Of a stretch of 64,000 nt of DNA, positions 29,480-36,692 are shown piece by piece. A program made the position numbers and the translations under genes. The stretch covers positions 124,001-188,000 of the forward strand of contig CAZKXI010000001.1 in the NCBI GenBank assembly GCA_964556755.1. The letters are read 5' to 3'. How positions within the stretch are numbered: the stretch's first letter is position 1; each line of letters starts with the position of its first letter. The notes under the pieces were generated by a model that searched no databases, was not told where the DNA came from, and saw only the letters and a program-made list of their open reading frames with translations. Source of the stretch: UBA4085 sp964556755. GTDB lineage: Bacteria > Acidobacteriota > Aminicenantia > Aminicenantales > UBA4085.

Positions 29480-29987
29480 CGGCCCGCCTCCGGCCCAGCA
29501 GCCTCAAGATCCGCCAACGGAGGGCGAGAACGGCCCTGAAGGCGCCGGCCCGGCTCAAAGCGGCCGCCAGCCTCCGGCCGCCGCGGCCGCCGTAGCGGAC
29601 GGGGCGGCCGCCGCGCTCCACGTCCCAGACCAGCCCGATGACGCCTTCCGCGGCCACCGGAGGATCGCAGCGGGCGGCATTGTCGCCTTTGAAGCGGTAG
29701 AGGCCGCCGGCCGCCGCTTGCAGGCGGTGGACGAGCAGCGGCCCGTCGGGGCGGGTGACGAAGGCGGCCACGTCGCCTCTCTCGTAGGGCCGACCCGGCG
29801 GGCCGACCCGAATGACGTCGCCGTCCCGCAAGCTCGGCAGCATGCTCGACCCGCTGACGCGAAAGCGGACGGGCCGGCCGGTCATCAAGATCGCTCTGGC
29901 CAGCTCGGCCAGGCCGGGCGAGCCGATTCGCAGGATGCCGTCGGCCGCGCCCGGGCGCGGCTCCCGGTCAGCCGGTCTTTCGGACAA
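29472..29987 (-). CDS. S24/S26 (signal peptidase I-like) serine peptidase
   Basis: The protein (171 residues) has the catalytic serine motif RFRVSGSSMLPSLRDGDVIRV, a middle region ERGDVAAFV.. and a lysine region YRFKGDNAARCDPPV. These match the Ser-Lys dyad of S26 peptidases. There is no clear N-terminal TM helix, unlike LepB; the C-terminus is basic and amphipathic (RWRILRLLGRRR). S26 proteins of this kind are found next to PqqD and radical SAM genes, where they may cleave leader peptides. It overlaps the radical SAM gene downstream and the PqqD gene upstream. Confidence 0.8.
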   Translation of the reverse strand: MSERPADREPRPGAADGILRIGSPGLAELARAILMTGRPVRFRVSGSSMLPSLRDGDVIRVGPPGRPYERGDVAAFVTRPDGPLLVHRLQAAAGGLYRFKGDNAARCDPPVAAEGVIGLVWDVERGGRPVRYGGRGGRRLAAALSRAGAFRAVLALRWRILRLLGRRRADG

Positions 29988-30273
29988 CGATCTCTCTCCG
30001 CGCCAGCTCTTCGATCAGCCCGGCGACGTCCTTCTCCAACCGGCCGGGCTCGGCTTCGAATTCGGCGGCCAGATCGGCCGCGACGGCCCGCAGGCTGCGG
30101 CCGTCCAGGCGCGACCAAACGGCCCGGCCGGTCTCGTTCAGGGAATACAGCTCGCCTTCCAGATCCCCGAGCCCCGCCGCCAGGGGGACGATGACCAGCT
30201 CGCCGCCGATCATGCGGGCCACCGCCCGCGGCGAAGGGACGTAGACGGCATCAAGATCGATTCGAGGGGACAT
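29968..30273 (-). CDS. PqqD-family peptide-binding protein
   Basis: This 101-residue protein matches PqqD-type peptide chaperones: an N-terminal strand region (VYVPSPRAVARMIGGELVIVPL), the hallmark YSLNETGRAVWSRLDG, and a helical C-terminus (LEKDVAGLIEELARREIVV). PqqD-like domains bind the leader of a precursor peptide and present it to the radical SAM enzyme. Its two radical SAM partners flank it. No precursor gene is in the operon. Confidence 0.85.
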   Translation of the reverse strand: MSPRIDLDAVYVPSPRAVARMIGGELVIVPLAAGLGDLEGELYSLNETGRAVWSRLDGRSLRAVAADLAAEFEAEPGRLEKDVAGLIEELARREIVVRKTG

Positions 30274-31468
30274 GACAGCCTCCGGCGGCGCGGTCGACCC
30301 TCCGCCGCCAATCGAGGATGAGCCAGGCTTTCTCCCCTGGCTTGAGAAGGCCCAGGCGCCTGGCCTGGGCGTGGGCCGTCCGGCAGTGATACGCGACCGG
30401 CGCGTCGAGCCGGCCGCGCTCCAGCCACGAGGACGCCGGGCACTGCTCGCAGAGGGGCTTGAGAAAGCAGCGGGCGCAGCGGGCCAGATAGAGGGGATCG
30501 CGGGCTCTCTTCCGCCTCACCCGCGGGACGACGGACGCCAGCGCTTCGGCCAAGCCGCCGGGGCCCAGGGCTGCGGTCGCCTCGGGGTGGCGGAGGCGAA
30601 GACAGAGCTGGAAGCGGCCATAGGCGTCGATGCAAGCGGTCTCGGTCCCGGCCCCGCAGCTGAACAAGCCCGGGCCCGGCGGGCGGCATTGGGCCCGGCA
30701 GAAGGCCGTCATCTCATCCCGAAAGCCGGCCTGCGCGGCGGCCAGGGCCGCGGCTTTCTCCGGCTTCGGGCGCAGAGCGGCCAGCCGGACGTTGGCCGCC
30801 CGCGAGTCGCGGCGGGCCCTCAGGTCGGAGGGCCAGAGCAAGGAAGGGCGGCCGTCGGAGCCGGCGCGCCGGGCTTCCCAGCGACGGAAGGCCTCGATCT
30901 CGGGCTCGCTGGGAGGCAGGACGACCATCTTGACGGCGTAGCGGACGCCGCGCCTGTCGAGCCGGCCGAGGCCCCGGGCCACCGCCGCGCCGGCCCCCGG
31001 GGTTCGGGTCGAGGCGTCCACGGCGGCCCGGCTGACTCCGTAGAGCGACACTTCGACCGGATCGAGCGGCGGGATCTCGGCCAGAAGATCGGCGATTCGG
31101 TCCGTGATCAGGGAGGCATTGGTCAAGAGCGAGACGCGCAGGCCGAGGCCGCGGGCCGTCCGGTAGATCGCCTCAAAGTCCGGCCGCAGGAGCGGCTCGC
31201 CCCCGGTGAAGCGGACGGACAGGACGCCCGCCTCGGCCGCCTGGCGGAGGACCTCCTCGATCGTCTCCCGGCTCATCTCGGCGGCGCGGGCGGCCCCGTC
31301 GCCGGCCGGCCGGTTGATGGTGCAGTGGAGGCAGCGGAAGTTGCAGCGCTCGGTCATCTCGATATCGAGCTTGGGGAGGCGGCGCCCGGGGCCTCCGGCG
31401 GGGGACCAGGACGCGAGGGAGACGGTCCGGACGTAGGGCGAGCGCGTCTTGGGCCTAGCCGGGCTCAT
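30251..31468 (-). CDS. Radical SAM/SPASM protein (peptide-maturase type), cassette gene 1
   Basis: A 405-residue radical SAM enzyme with the cluster motif TERCNFRCLHCTINRP (CX3CX2C), GGEPLLRP, and a C-terminal SPASM-like cysteine set (FSCGAG..ACIDAYGRFQLC, LARCARCFLKPLCEQCPAS, YHCRTA). It resembles the other SPASM enzyme of the cassette in plan (for example CGAG and the CxxCP segment) but the two are far from identical. I use the ATG at 31468, which overlaps the dtd stop. Function unknown; modification of a peptide bound by the PqqD-like protein is the likely role. Confidence 0.85.
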   Translation of the reverse strand: MSPARPKTRSPYVRTVSLASWSPAGGPGRRLPKLDIEMTERCNFRCLHCTINRPAGDGAARAAEMSRETIEEVLRQAAEAGVLSVRFTGGEPLLRPDFEAIYRTARGLGLRVSLLTNASLITDRIADLLAEIPPLDPVEVSLYGVSRAAVDASTRTPGAGAAVARGLGRLDRRGVRYAVKMVVLPPSEPEIEAFRRWEARRAGSDGRPSLLWPSDLRARRDSRAANVRLAALRPKPEKAAALAAAQAGFRDEMTAFCRAQCRPPGPGLFSCGAGTETACIDAYGRFQLCLRLRHPEATAALGPGGLAEALASVVPRVRRKRARDPLYLARCARCFLKPLCEQCPASSWLERGRLDAPVAYHCRTAHAQARRLGLLKPGEKAWLILDWRRRVDRAAGGCHVPSNRS

Positions 31469-31905
31469 CGCGAAGCCAGAATGAAGGTGACCGGGCCGTC
31501 GTTGAGGATATGGACCTCCATCATGGCTTGGAAGACGCCCGTGGCCACGGTCAGGCCGCGGCCCCGCAGGCTCTCGACGAAGCCCCGGAACAGCTCCGCC
31601 GCCCGGGCCGGCTCTTCGGCGTTGTCGAAGCCGGGCCGGCGGCCCTTGTCGGTTGATCCCGCCAGGGTGAACTGGGAGACGGCCAGGATCGAGCCGCCGG
31701 ACTCGGCCACCGAGAGGTTCATCTTGCCTTGGCCGTCCGGGAAAACCCTCAGCTCGGCCGACTTGCGGGCCAGCCTCTCGACGTCCTCGGCGGTATCGCC
31801 CCTCTCGATGCCCACCAGCAGGCACAGGCCGCGCCCGATGCGGCCGACCTCCACGCCGTCGACGCTGACATGGGCCCGCCCGACTCTCTGCAGGACGATT
31901 TTCAT
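31465..31905 (-). CDS. dtd: D-aminoacyl-tRNA deacylase
   Basis: The 146-residue protein carries both DTD hallmarks: SQFTLAG (catalytic Thr region) and NDGPVTFIL (cross-subunit Gly-cisPro motif). It hydrolyses D-amino acids (and Gly) from mischarged tRNAs. It is the first gene of the transcript leading into the radical SAM cassette (ATGA overlap), and is divergent from rpsT. A TATTAT hexamer lies 7 bases before its ATG. Confidence 0.95.
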   Translation of the reverse strand: MKIVLQRVGRAHVSVDGVEVGRIGRGLCLLVGIERGDTAEDVERLARKSAELRVFPDGQGKMNLSVAESGGSILAVSQFTLAGSTDKGRRPGFDNAEEPARAAELFRGFVESLRGRGLTVATGVFQAMMEVHILNDGPVTFILASR

Positions 31906-31912
31906 GTCGTTG

Positions 31913-31918
31913 ATAATA
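31913..31918 (-). promoter_or_regulatory. Putative -10 element for dtd and the radical SAM cassette
   Basis: TATTAT on the minus strand, 7 bases before the dtd ATG. No strong -35. Spacing again predicts a leaderless transcript. Confidence 0.4.
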
Positions 31919-31928
31919 AAGGAGCGCG

Positions 31929-31957
31929 TTGACTTTCCGGCGGTCTTATTCTATCAT
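31929..31957 (+). promoter_or_regulatory. Promoter of rpsT
   Basis: TTGACT (31929-31934), 17-base spacer, TATCAT (31952-31957). The transcript would carry a short leader with the ribosome binding site AAGGAG at 31969-31974. Confidence 0.7.
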
Positions 31958-31980
31958 AACGCGGCTTTAAGGAGACACCC

Positions 31981-32259
31981 ATGGCCAAGCATGCTTCCGC
32001 GGTCCGCCAGCAGCGCCGCAGCGTCCGCCGCAACAAGATCAACAAGAAGAACACGTCCGCGCTGAGGACCGAGGTCAAGAAAGTCCGCTCCCTCATCGAG
32101 GATCAGGATAGAGAGGCCGCCCGCAAGGCCCTGCCCCGCGCCTACGCCGTGATCGACCGCTCGGTCAAGAAGGGCACCATCCACGCCAATACCGGCGCCC
32201 GCTACAAGTCCCGCCTCGGCCGTCAGATCGAGGCCGTCAAGCCCGCCCCCGCGAAGTGA
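31981..32259 (+). CDS. rpsT: 30S ribosomal protein S20
   Basis: A 92-residue, very basic helical protein (MAKHASAVRQQRRSVRRNKIN; KKGTIHANTGARYKSRLGRQIEAV) that fits bS20, which binds 16S rRNA early in 30S assembly. It has its own promoter and a good AAGGAG site. Its end overlaps that of the convergent holA by 23 bases. rpsT next to holA is a common arrangement. Confidence 0.95.
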   Translation: MAKHASAVRQQRRSVRRNKINKKNTSALRTEVKKVRSLIEDQDREAARKALPRAYAVIDRSVKKGTIHANTGARYKSRLGRQIEAVKPAPAK

Positions 32260-33289
32260 CCCCCGCCCGGCCGACCGTCCGGCCGAACTCGTAGAGAAAA
32301 GCCTGCAGGAGGGGCTTGGCCTCCACCTCGGAGGTCTTCGTCCGCGCATCGATCCCCTCCAGCGACTCCAGCAGACGGGCCAGCTCGGCCATGGAGAGCC
32401 GATCCACCAGATCGAAGTAGGCCCGAGACTTCTCGTTGTAGAGCGATCGCCACGATTCCTTGATCTGCGGCTTCACCTCGGCGAAGATCGCCTTCCGGTC
32501 GCGGCCCTCCGCCAGGCCGACCCGGCCGATGAGGAGGTCGCGGAAGAAGCCGGCCAAGTAGCCCATCACGACCTGGGGCGCCACGCCCTCAGCCAGCAGC
32601 TTGTCCATGATCAGGATGGCCCGCCCGGTCTGCCCGGCCTCCAGGGCATTGGTCAGCTCCCAGGGATCGAAGTCCTTGACCCAATCCGAGACGGCCAGCA
32701 CGTCGGCCCGCTCGATGATCTTTCTCTCGCCGGCGTAGACGGCCAGCTTCTCCAGCTCGGCGTCCAGGAGCCGCAGGTCCGAGCCCACGGTCTCGACCAG
32801 GCGCTCGGCGGCGTCCGGGGCGATTCGCTTGCCCAGGCGCCCGGCCGCGTCCTCGATCCAGGGGAAGAGCTCCCGGTCCTTGTACGGCTTCATCTCCTCG
32901 ACCCGGGCGACGTCCGCCGGGAGAGAGGCGAACAGCTTGAGCAGCCCCTTGGTCTTGGCCAGCTTGCCCTCGAAGAGGACGACCAGGGAGGTCTTCGGCG
33001 TCGGCGCGGCGAAGAACTCGCGCAGGACCGACTCCTCCGCCTCGTCCAGGTCGGCTTGGGCGGGCTTGGACATCTCGGCCACGAAGAGCCGCCAGGGCGA
33101 GAAGAAGAAAGGGATGGCCCGGGCCCGGTCGAGGATGTCGCGCCAGGAGGTCTCGGCCGCGTCGATGCGCTCCTCCACAGCCGGCTCGCCGTCCTCCGTG
33201 GCCAGCTCCAGCTTGAGCTTGTCCAGGAAGCGGCGGGCGGGGTAGAGCTCCTCGCCGTGGAAGAGATAGCCGGCCTTGGCCCCGGCCAA
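32237..33289 (-). CDS. holA: DNA polymerase III delta subunit
   Basis: A 350-residue clamp-opening subunit. The start is TTG at 33289 (GGAGGG about 8 bases upstream), reading AGAKAGYLFHGEELYPARRFLD. The HolA signature regions are visible: FFFSPWRLFVAEMSKP, LLDAELEKLAVYAGERKIIERADV and KDFDPWELTNALEAGQTGRAIL. It acts with the HolB subunit encoded at the start of the window to load beta clamps. It directly follows lptE, an order known in many diderms. Confidence 0.92.
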   Translation of the reverse strand: MAGAKAGYLFHGEELYPARRFLDKLKLELATEDGEPAVEERIDAAETSWRDILDRARAIPFFFSPWRLFVAEMSKPAQADLDEAEESVLREFFAAPTPKTSLVVLFEGKLAKTKGLLKLFASLPADVARVEEMKPYKDRELFPWIEDAAGRLGKRIAPDAAERLVETVGSDLRLLDAELEKLAVYAGERKIIERADVLAVSDWVKDFDPWELTNALEAGQTGRAILIMDKLLAEGVAPQVVMGYLAGFFRDLLIGRVGLAEGRDRKAIFAEVKPQIKESWRSLYNEKSRAYFDLVDRLSMAELARLLESLEGIDARTKTSEVEAKPLLQAFLYEFGRTVGRAGVTSRGRA

Positions 33290-33290
33290 G

Positions 33291-33839
33291 CTAGAATCCC
33301 TCCAGGATGGCCACGACCAGGCCGCGGGCGAAGAGCTTGGCCAGGCTCTCCAGGGCCTCGGTCTCCGAGGACTCGAAGTCCTGGCCTTGAGGGACCTGAT
33401 AGTCGGTCTTGAACTGGTAGGCCGGATTGGCGTAGATGACCCGCCCGCCCGGCGCCTCCTTGAGGGTCACGTCGACCACCACCAGGATGTCGTAGCGGTC
33501 GGCCGTCTTCTGGTCGGAGAAGCCGATGGGATTGACCAGGAAGGTCAGGATGCGGCCCTCCAGGACGGCGTCCGCCTTGGCCGAGTCGGTCGTGACCTCG
33601 ATCCGGCCGCGGGAGGCGAGCTCATTGATCACGGCCTGGGTCAGCTTCAGGTCGAGCTCGAAGCGGGGCGTGCGGTTCTCGAAGAGCGGCACCTGGACGG
33701 TCCGGATGCCGGGCGGCAGGAAGCCCGTGCCCACGGGCCGGTAGCCGCAGCCGGACAGGGCCAAGGCCGCGACCGCGGCCGACAAGGCGGCTACGGCGCG
33801 GCCGGGGCGCGCCCGACGGCGCTTGGAAGGTGCGGTCAT
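33291..33839 (-). CDS. lptE: LPS-assembly lipoprotein LptE
   Basis: A 182-residue lipoprotein with the lipobox LSGC (mature Cys about residue 31) followed by GYRPVGTGFLPPGIRTVQVPLFENRT, the LptE/RlpB-type opening in which a conserved YR follows the cysteine. The rest (TQAVINELASRGRIEVTTDSAKADAVLEG; YANPAYQFKTDYQV) fits the family. With LptD it forms the outer-membrane LPS translocon; lptD itself is not in the window. AGGAGCGATC precedes the ATG. It sits between leuS and holA, the conserved leuS-lptE-holA order. Confidence 0.9.
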   Translation of the reverse strand: MTAPSKRRRARPGRAVAALSAAVAALALSGCGYRPVGTGFLPPGIRTVQVPLFENRTPRFELDLKLTQAVINELASRGRIEVTTDSAKADAVLEGRILTFLVNPIGFSDQKTADRYDILVVVDVTLKEAPGGRVIYANPAYQFKTDYQVPQGQDFESSETEALESLAKLFARGLVVAILEGF

Positions 33840-33889
33840 GATCGCTCCTGGCGGCCTCCCGCCCGCGCGGGCGGCGGCTCCGCCCGGAA

Positions 33890-36445
33890 TTATACAACGA
33901 TATTGATGATCTTGCCCTTGATGACGACGACCTTGCGGACGGTCTTGCCGGCCAGGAGCTCCTGGATGCGGGGCAGGGCCAGGGCCAGGGACTTCATCTC
34001 CTCCTCGCCCGTCTCGGGGGCGGTCTCGTACTTGTCCCGGATCTTGCCGTTGATCTCGACCACGATGACGGCCATCTCCTCCTCGGCCAGGGCCGGATCG
34101 AATTCCGGCCAGGGGGCCCGCATGATGAGGCCCTCGCGGCCCAGCCGGCTCCACATCTCCTGGCTCAGGTGAGGTGTGACGGGGGCCATCAGCAGGGCCA
34201 GCCCTTCGACGGACCGTCGCAGGAGGTCCCGGCCCTGGCTCGAGGCGGCCAGGGCGTCCCAGTCCTTGCGGATGGCATGGACCAGCTCGTGGTAGGCGCT
34301 GATGGCGGTATTCAGGCGGAAGCGCCGGCCGATGTCCTCGCCGACCTTGCGGATCGTCTGGTGCAGCTTCTTGCGCAGGCGGGCCAGGGCTTCGCCGTCG
34401 ACCGGGGCGACAACCGCGGAGATTCCGTCCGTCGCGGATTCAGAGCCGGCCTTGGTCGGCTCCAGGGCCAGGGCATCTTGTAGGACGCCCCAGACCCGGC
34501 CGAGAAAGCGGTGGCAGCCCTCCAGGCCGTCGTCCTTCCACTCGAACTCCTTCTCCGGCGGGGCGGCGAAGAGGATGAACAGCCGCAGGGCGTCGGCCCC
34601 GTAGCGCTGGATCATGGCGTCGGGATCGACCACGTTGCCCTTGGACTTGGACATGGCCGAGCCGTCCTTGTTGACCATGCCCTGGGCCAGGTAGTGGGGG
34701 AACGGCTCGTCCAGGCCGATCAGGCCGAGGTCGCGCAGCACTTTGGTGAAGAAGCGGGCGTAGATCAGGTGCAGGATGGCGTGCTCGACGCCGCCGATGT
34801 AGAGGTCGACCGGCATCCAGTACTCGGCCGCCTCGCGGCGGAACGGCAGCGAGGCCTCCCGCGGCGAGGTGTAGCGCAGGAAGTACCAGGACGAGTCGAC
34901 GAAGGTGTCCATGGTGTCCGTCTCGCGCCGGGCCGGGCCGCCGCACTTGGGGCAGGCGACGTTGACGAAGGAGGGGATCTTCTCCAGCGGCGAGCCGGCC
35001 TCGCCGGTGAACTCGGCCTCGTAGGGGATGCGCACCGGCAGGTCCTCGTAGGGCACCGGGACGATGCCGCAGACCGGGCAGTGGATCATCGGGATGGGCG
35101 TGCCCCAGTAGCGCTGGCGGGAGATGCCCCAATCGCGCAGCCGGTACGTGACCGCCTTCTCGCCGAAGCCCTTGTCCTTGGCCAGGGCGGCCATCTTGTC
35201 CATGGCCTCCTCGGAGGTCAGCCCGGTGAAGGGCCCGCTGGCGACCAGCCGGCCGAGGTCCTCGAAAAGCTCGCCCGGCTTGCCGGCTTGATCCGCCTTC
35301 GCGGGCGCTCCGGCCGCGGCATCCTGGACGGGCACGATGACCTCGGGGATGGGCAGGCCGTATTTCTCGGCGAAGTCGTGGTCGCGGCCGTCGTGGGCGG
35401 GCACGGCCATGATGGCCCCGGTGCCGTACTCCATCAGGACGTAGTTGGCCAGGAAGATGGGGATCTTCTCGCCGTTGAAGGGATTGACCGCGAAGGCGCC
35501 GGTGTCGACGCCCTCCTTGTCCGCCTCGCCGATCGTCCGCTTGAGGCGGGAGGCGGCGATGGTCTTGGAGATCCAGGCCCGCAGCTCTATCTCGCGTGGG
35601 CCTTGGACCAAGTCCGCCGACAGCGGATGCTCGGGCGACAGGACCAGGAAGGTGGCCCCGTAGATGGTGTCGATGCGGGTGGTGAAGACGCGGATGGACC
35701 GGCCCAGGGCCGGCACCGGGAAGTCGACGTAAGCGCCCTCCGAGCGGCCGATCCAGTTCTTCTGCATCAGCAGGACGTGCTCGGGCCACTTGGACAGCGC
35801 CGCGTGGCCGGTCAGCAGCTCCTCGGCATAGGCCGTGATGCGGAGCATCCACTGGGTCATCCGCTTTTGCTCCACCGCGCTGCTACAGCGCCAACAGACG
35901 CCGCCGGCGGCCTGCTCGTTGGCCAGGACGGTGCTGCAGGAGGGGCACCAGTTGACCCAGCTCTCGGCCCGGTAGGCCAGGCCGCGCTCGTACATCTTGA
36001 GGAACATCCACTGGTTCCAGCCGTAGCTCTCGGGCTGGCAGGAGTTGACCTCGCGGGACCAGTCGTAGGCGAAGCCCATCCGCTGCAGCTGGGCCGTCAT
36101 GTACGCGATGTTGTCCATCGTCCACTTCTGGGGGTGGGTCTTGAACTTGATGGCCGCGTTCTCGGCCGGCATGCCCAGGGCGTCCCAGCCGATGGGGTGC
36201 AAGACGTTGAAGCCGTGCATCATCTGGAAGCGGGCGATGACGTCGCCGATGCTGTAGTTGCGGACGTGGCCCATGTGGATGCGGCCGGAGGGGTAGGGGT
36301 ACATCTCCAGGCAGTAGAACTTGGGCTTGCCGGGCTCCTCCCGGACGGCGAAGGCGTCGGCCTCCCGCCAAGCCTTCTGCCAGCGGGTTTCGATGGCCTG
36401 GGCGTCGTACTCCTCGTAAGGCGTCGGGGCGGTCTTGTCGCTCAT
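33890..36445 (-). CDS. leuS: Leucyl-tRNA synthetase
   Basis: The protein (851 residues) is a bacterial-type class I LeuRS: HIGH motif PYPSGRIHMGHVRNYSIGD, editing domain CP1 (TFLVLSPEHPL; VPAHDGRDHDFAEKYGLP), KMSKS motif as SAMSKSKGNVVDPD, anticodon-binding domain and the C-terminal VVVEINGKIRDKYE domain. Several CxxC zinc pairs (WCPSC, CWRC, CPKC) are kept. Charges tRNA-Leu. A minus-strand promoter lies at 36514-36542. Confidence 0.97.
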   Translation of the reverse strand: MSDKTAPTPYEEYDAQAIETRWQKAWREADAFAVREEPGKPKFYCLEMYPYPSGRIHMGHVRNYSIGDVIARFQMMHGFNVLHPIGWDALGMPAENAAIKFKTHPQKWTMDNIAYMTAQLQRMGFAYDWSREVNSCQPESYGWNQWMFLKMYERGLAYRAESWVNWCPSCSTVLANEQAAGGVCWRCSSAVEQKRMTQWMLRITAYAEELLTGHAALSKWPEHVLLMQKNWIGRSEGAYVDFPVPALGRSIRVFTTRIDTIYGATFLVLSPEHPLSADLVQGPREIELRAWISKTIAASRLKRTIGEADKEGVDTGAFAVNPFNGEKIPIFLANYVLMEYGTGAIMAVPAHDGRDHDFAEKYGLPIPEVIVPVQDAAAGAPAKADQAGKPGELFEDLGRLVASGPFTGLTSEEAMDKMAALAKDKGFGEKAVTYRLRDWGISRQRYWGTPIPMIHCPVCGIVPVPYEDLPVRIPYEAEFTGEAGSPLEKIPSFVNVACPKCGGPARRETDTMDTFVDSSWYFLRYTSPREASLPFRREAAEYWMPVDLYIGGVEHAILHLIYARFFTKVLRDLGLIGLDEPFPHYLAQGMVNKDGSAMSKSKGNVVDPDAMIQRYGADALRLFILFAAPPEKEFEWKDDGLEGCHRFLGRVWGVLQDALALEPTKAGSESATDGISAVVAPVDGEALARLRKKLHQTIRKVGEDIGRRFRLNTAISAYHELVHAIRKDWDALAASSQGRDLLRRSVEGLALLMAPVTPHLSQEMWSRLGREGLIMRAPWPEFDPALAEEEMAVIVVEINGKIRDKYETAPETGEEEMKSLALALPRIQELLAGKTVRKVVVIKGKIINIVV

Positions 36446-36513
36446 GGCACGGATGTCCTTGATCCCTGGGCGGCCTGAAAAAAAGCTCGACCGGGTGGGG
36501 TGAAGTCAGCCCG

Positions 36514-36542
36514 AGTGTAGGGTTTACGGGGGGAAAAGTCAA
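36514..36542 (-). promoter_or_regulatory. Promoter of leuS (minus strand)
   Basis: On the minus strand TTGACT (36542-36537), 17-base spacer, TACACT (36519-36514). Leader about 60 nt with AAGGA roughly 10 bases before the ATG. The leuS-fusA gap (247 bases) holds this and the fusA promoter, back to back. Confidence 0.65.
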
Positions 36543-36549
36543 ACGAGAC

Positions 36550-36578
36550 TTGCCTTCTAAGCCGGGTTCGGCTACAAT
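36550..36578 (+). promoter_or_regulatory. Promoter of fusA
   Basis: TTGCCT (36550-36555), 17-base spacer, TACAAT (36573-36578). The leader of about 108 nt ends with GAAGGA some 10 bases before the fusA ATG. Confidence 0.65.
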
Positions 36579-36692
36579 ACGGCCTCGTTCCCGGGGATTC
36601 TCAAGTCTCGAGCCCAGTCCCAACCCCTCAAGACCCTCCGAAAGCCCGAGTGAACTCATTTTGATACAGCGAGTTAGAAGGAACAGCCCGCC

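Noticed and set aside
30251..31468. Assignment of the radical SAM/PqqD cassette to GeoRSP or PQQ biosynthesis
   Set aside because: GeoRSP has a separate SPASM protein and no S26 peptidase that I know of; there are no pqqA/B/C/E-like partners. The match rests only on shared families.
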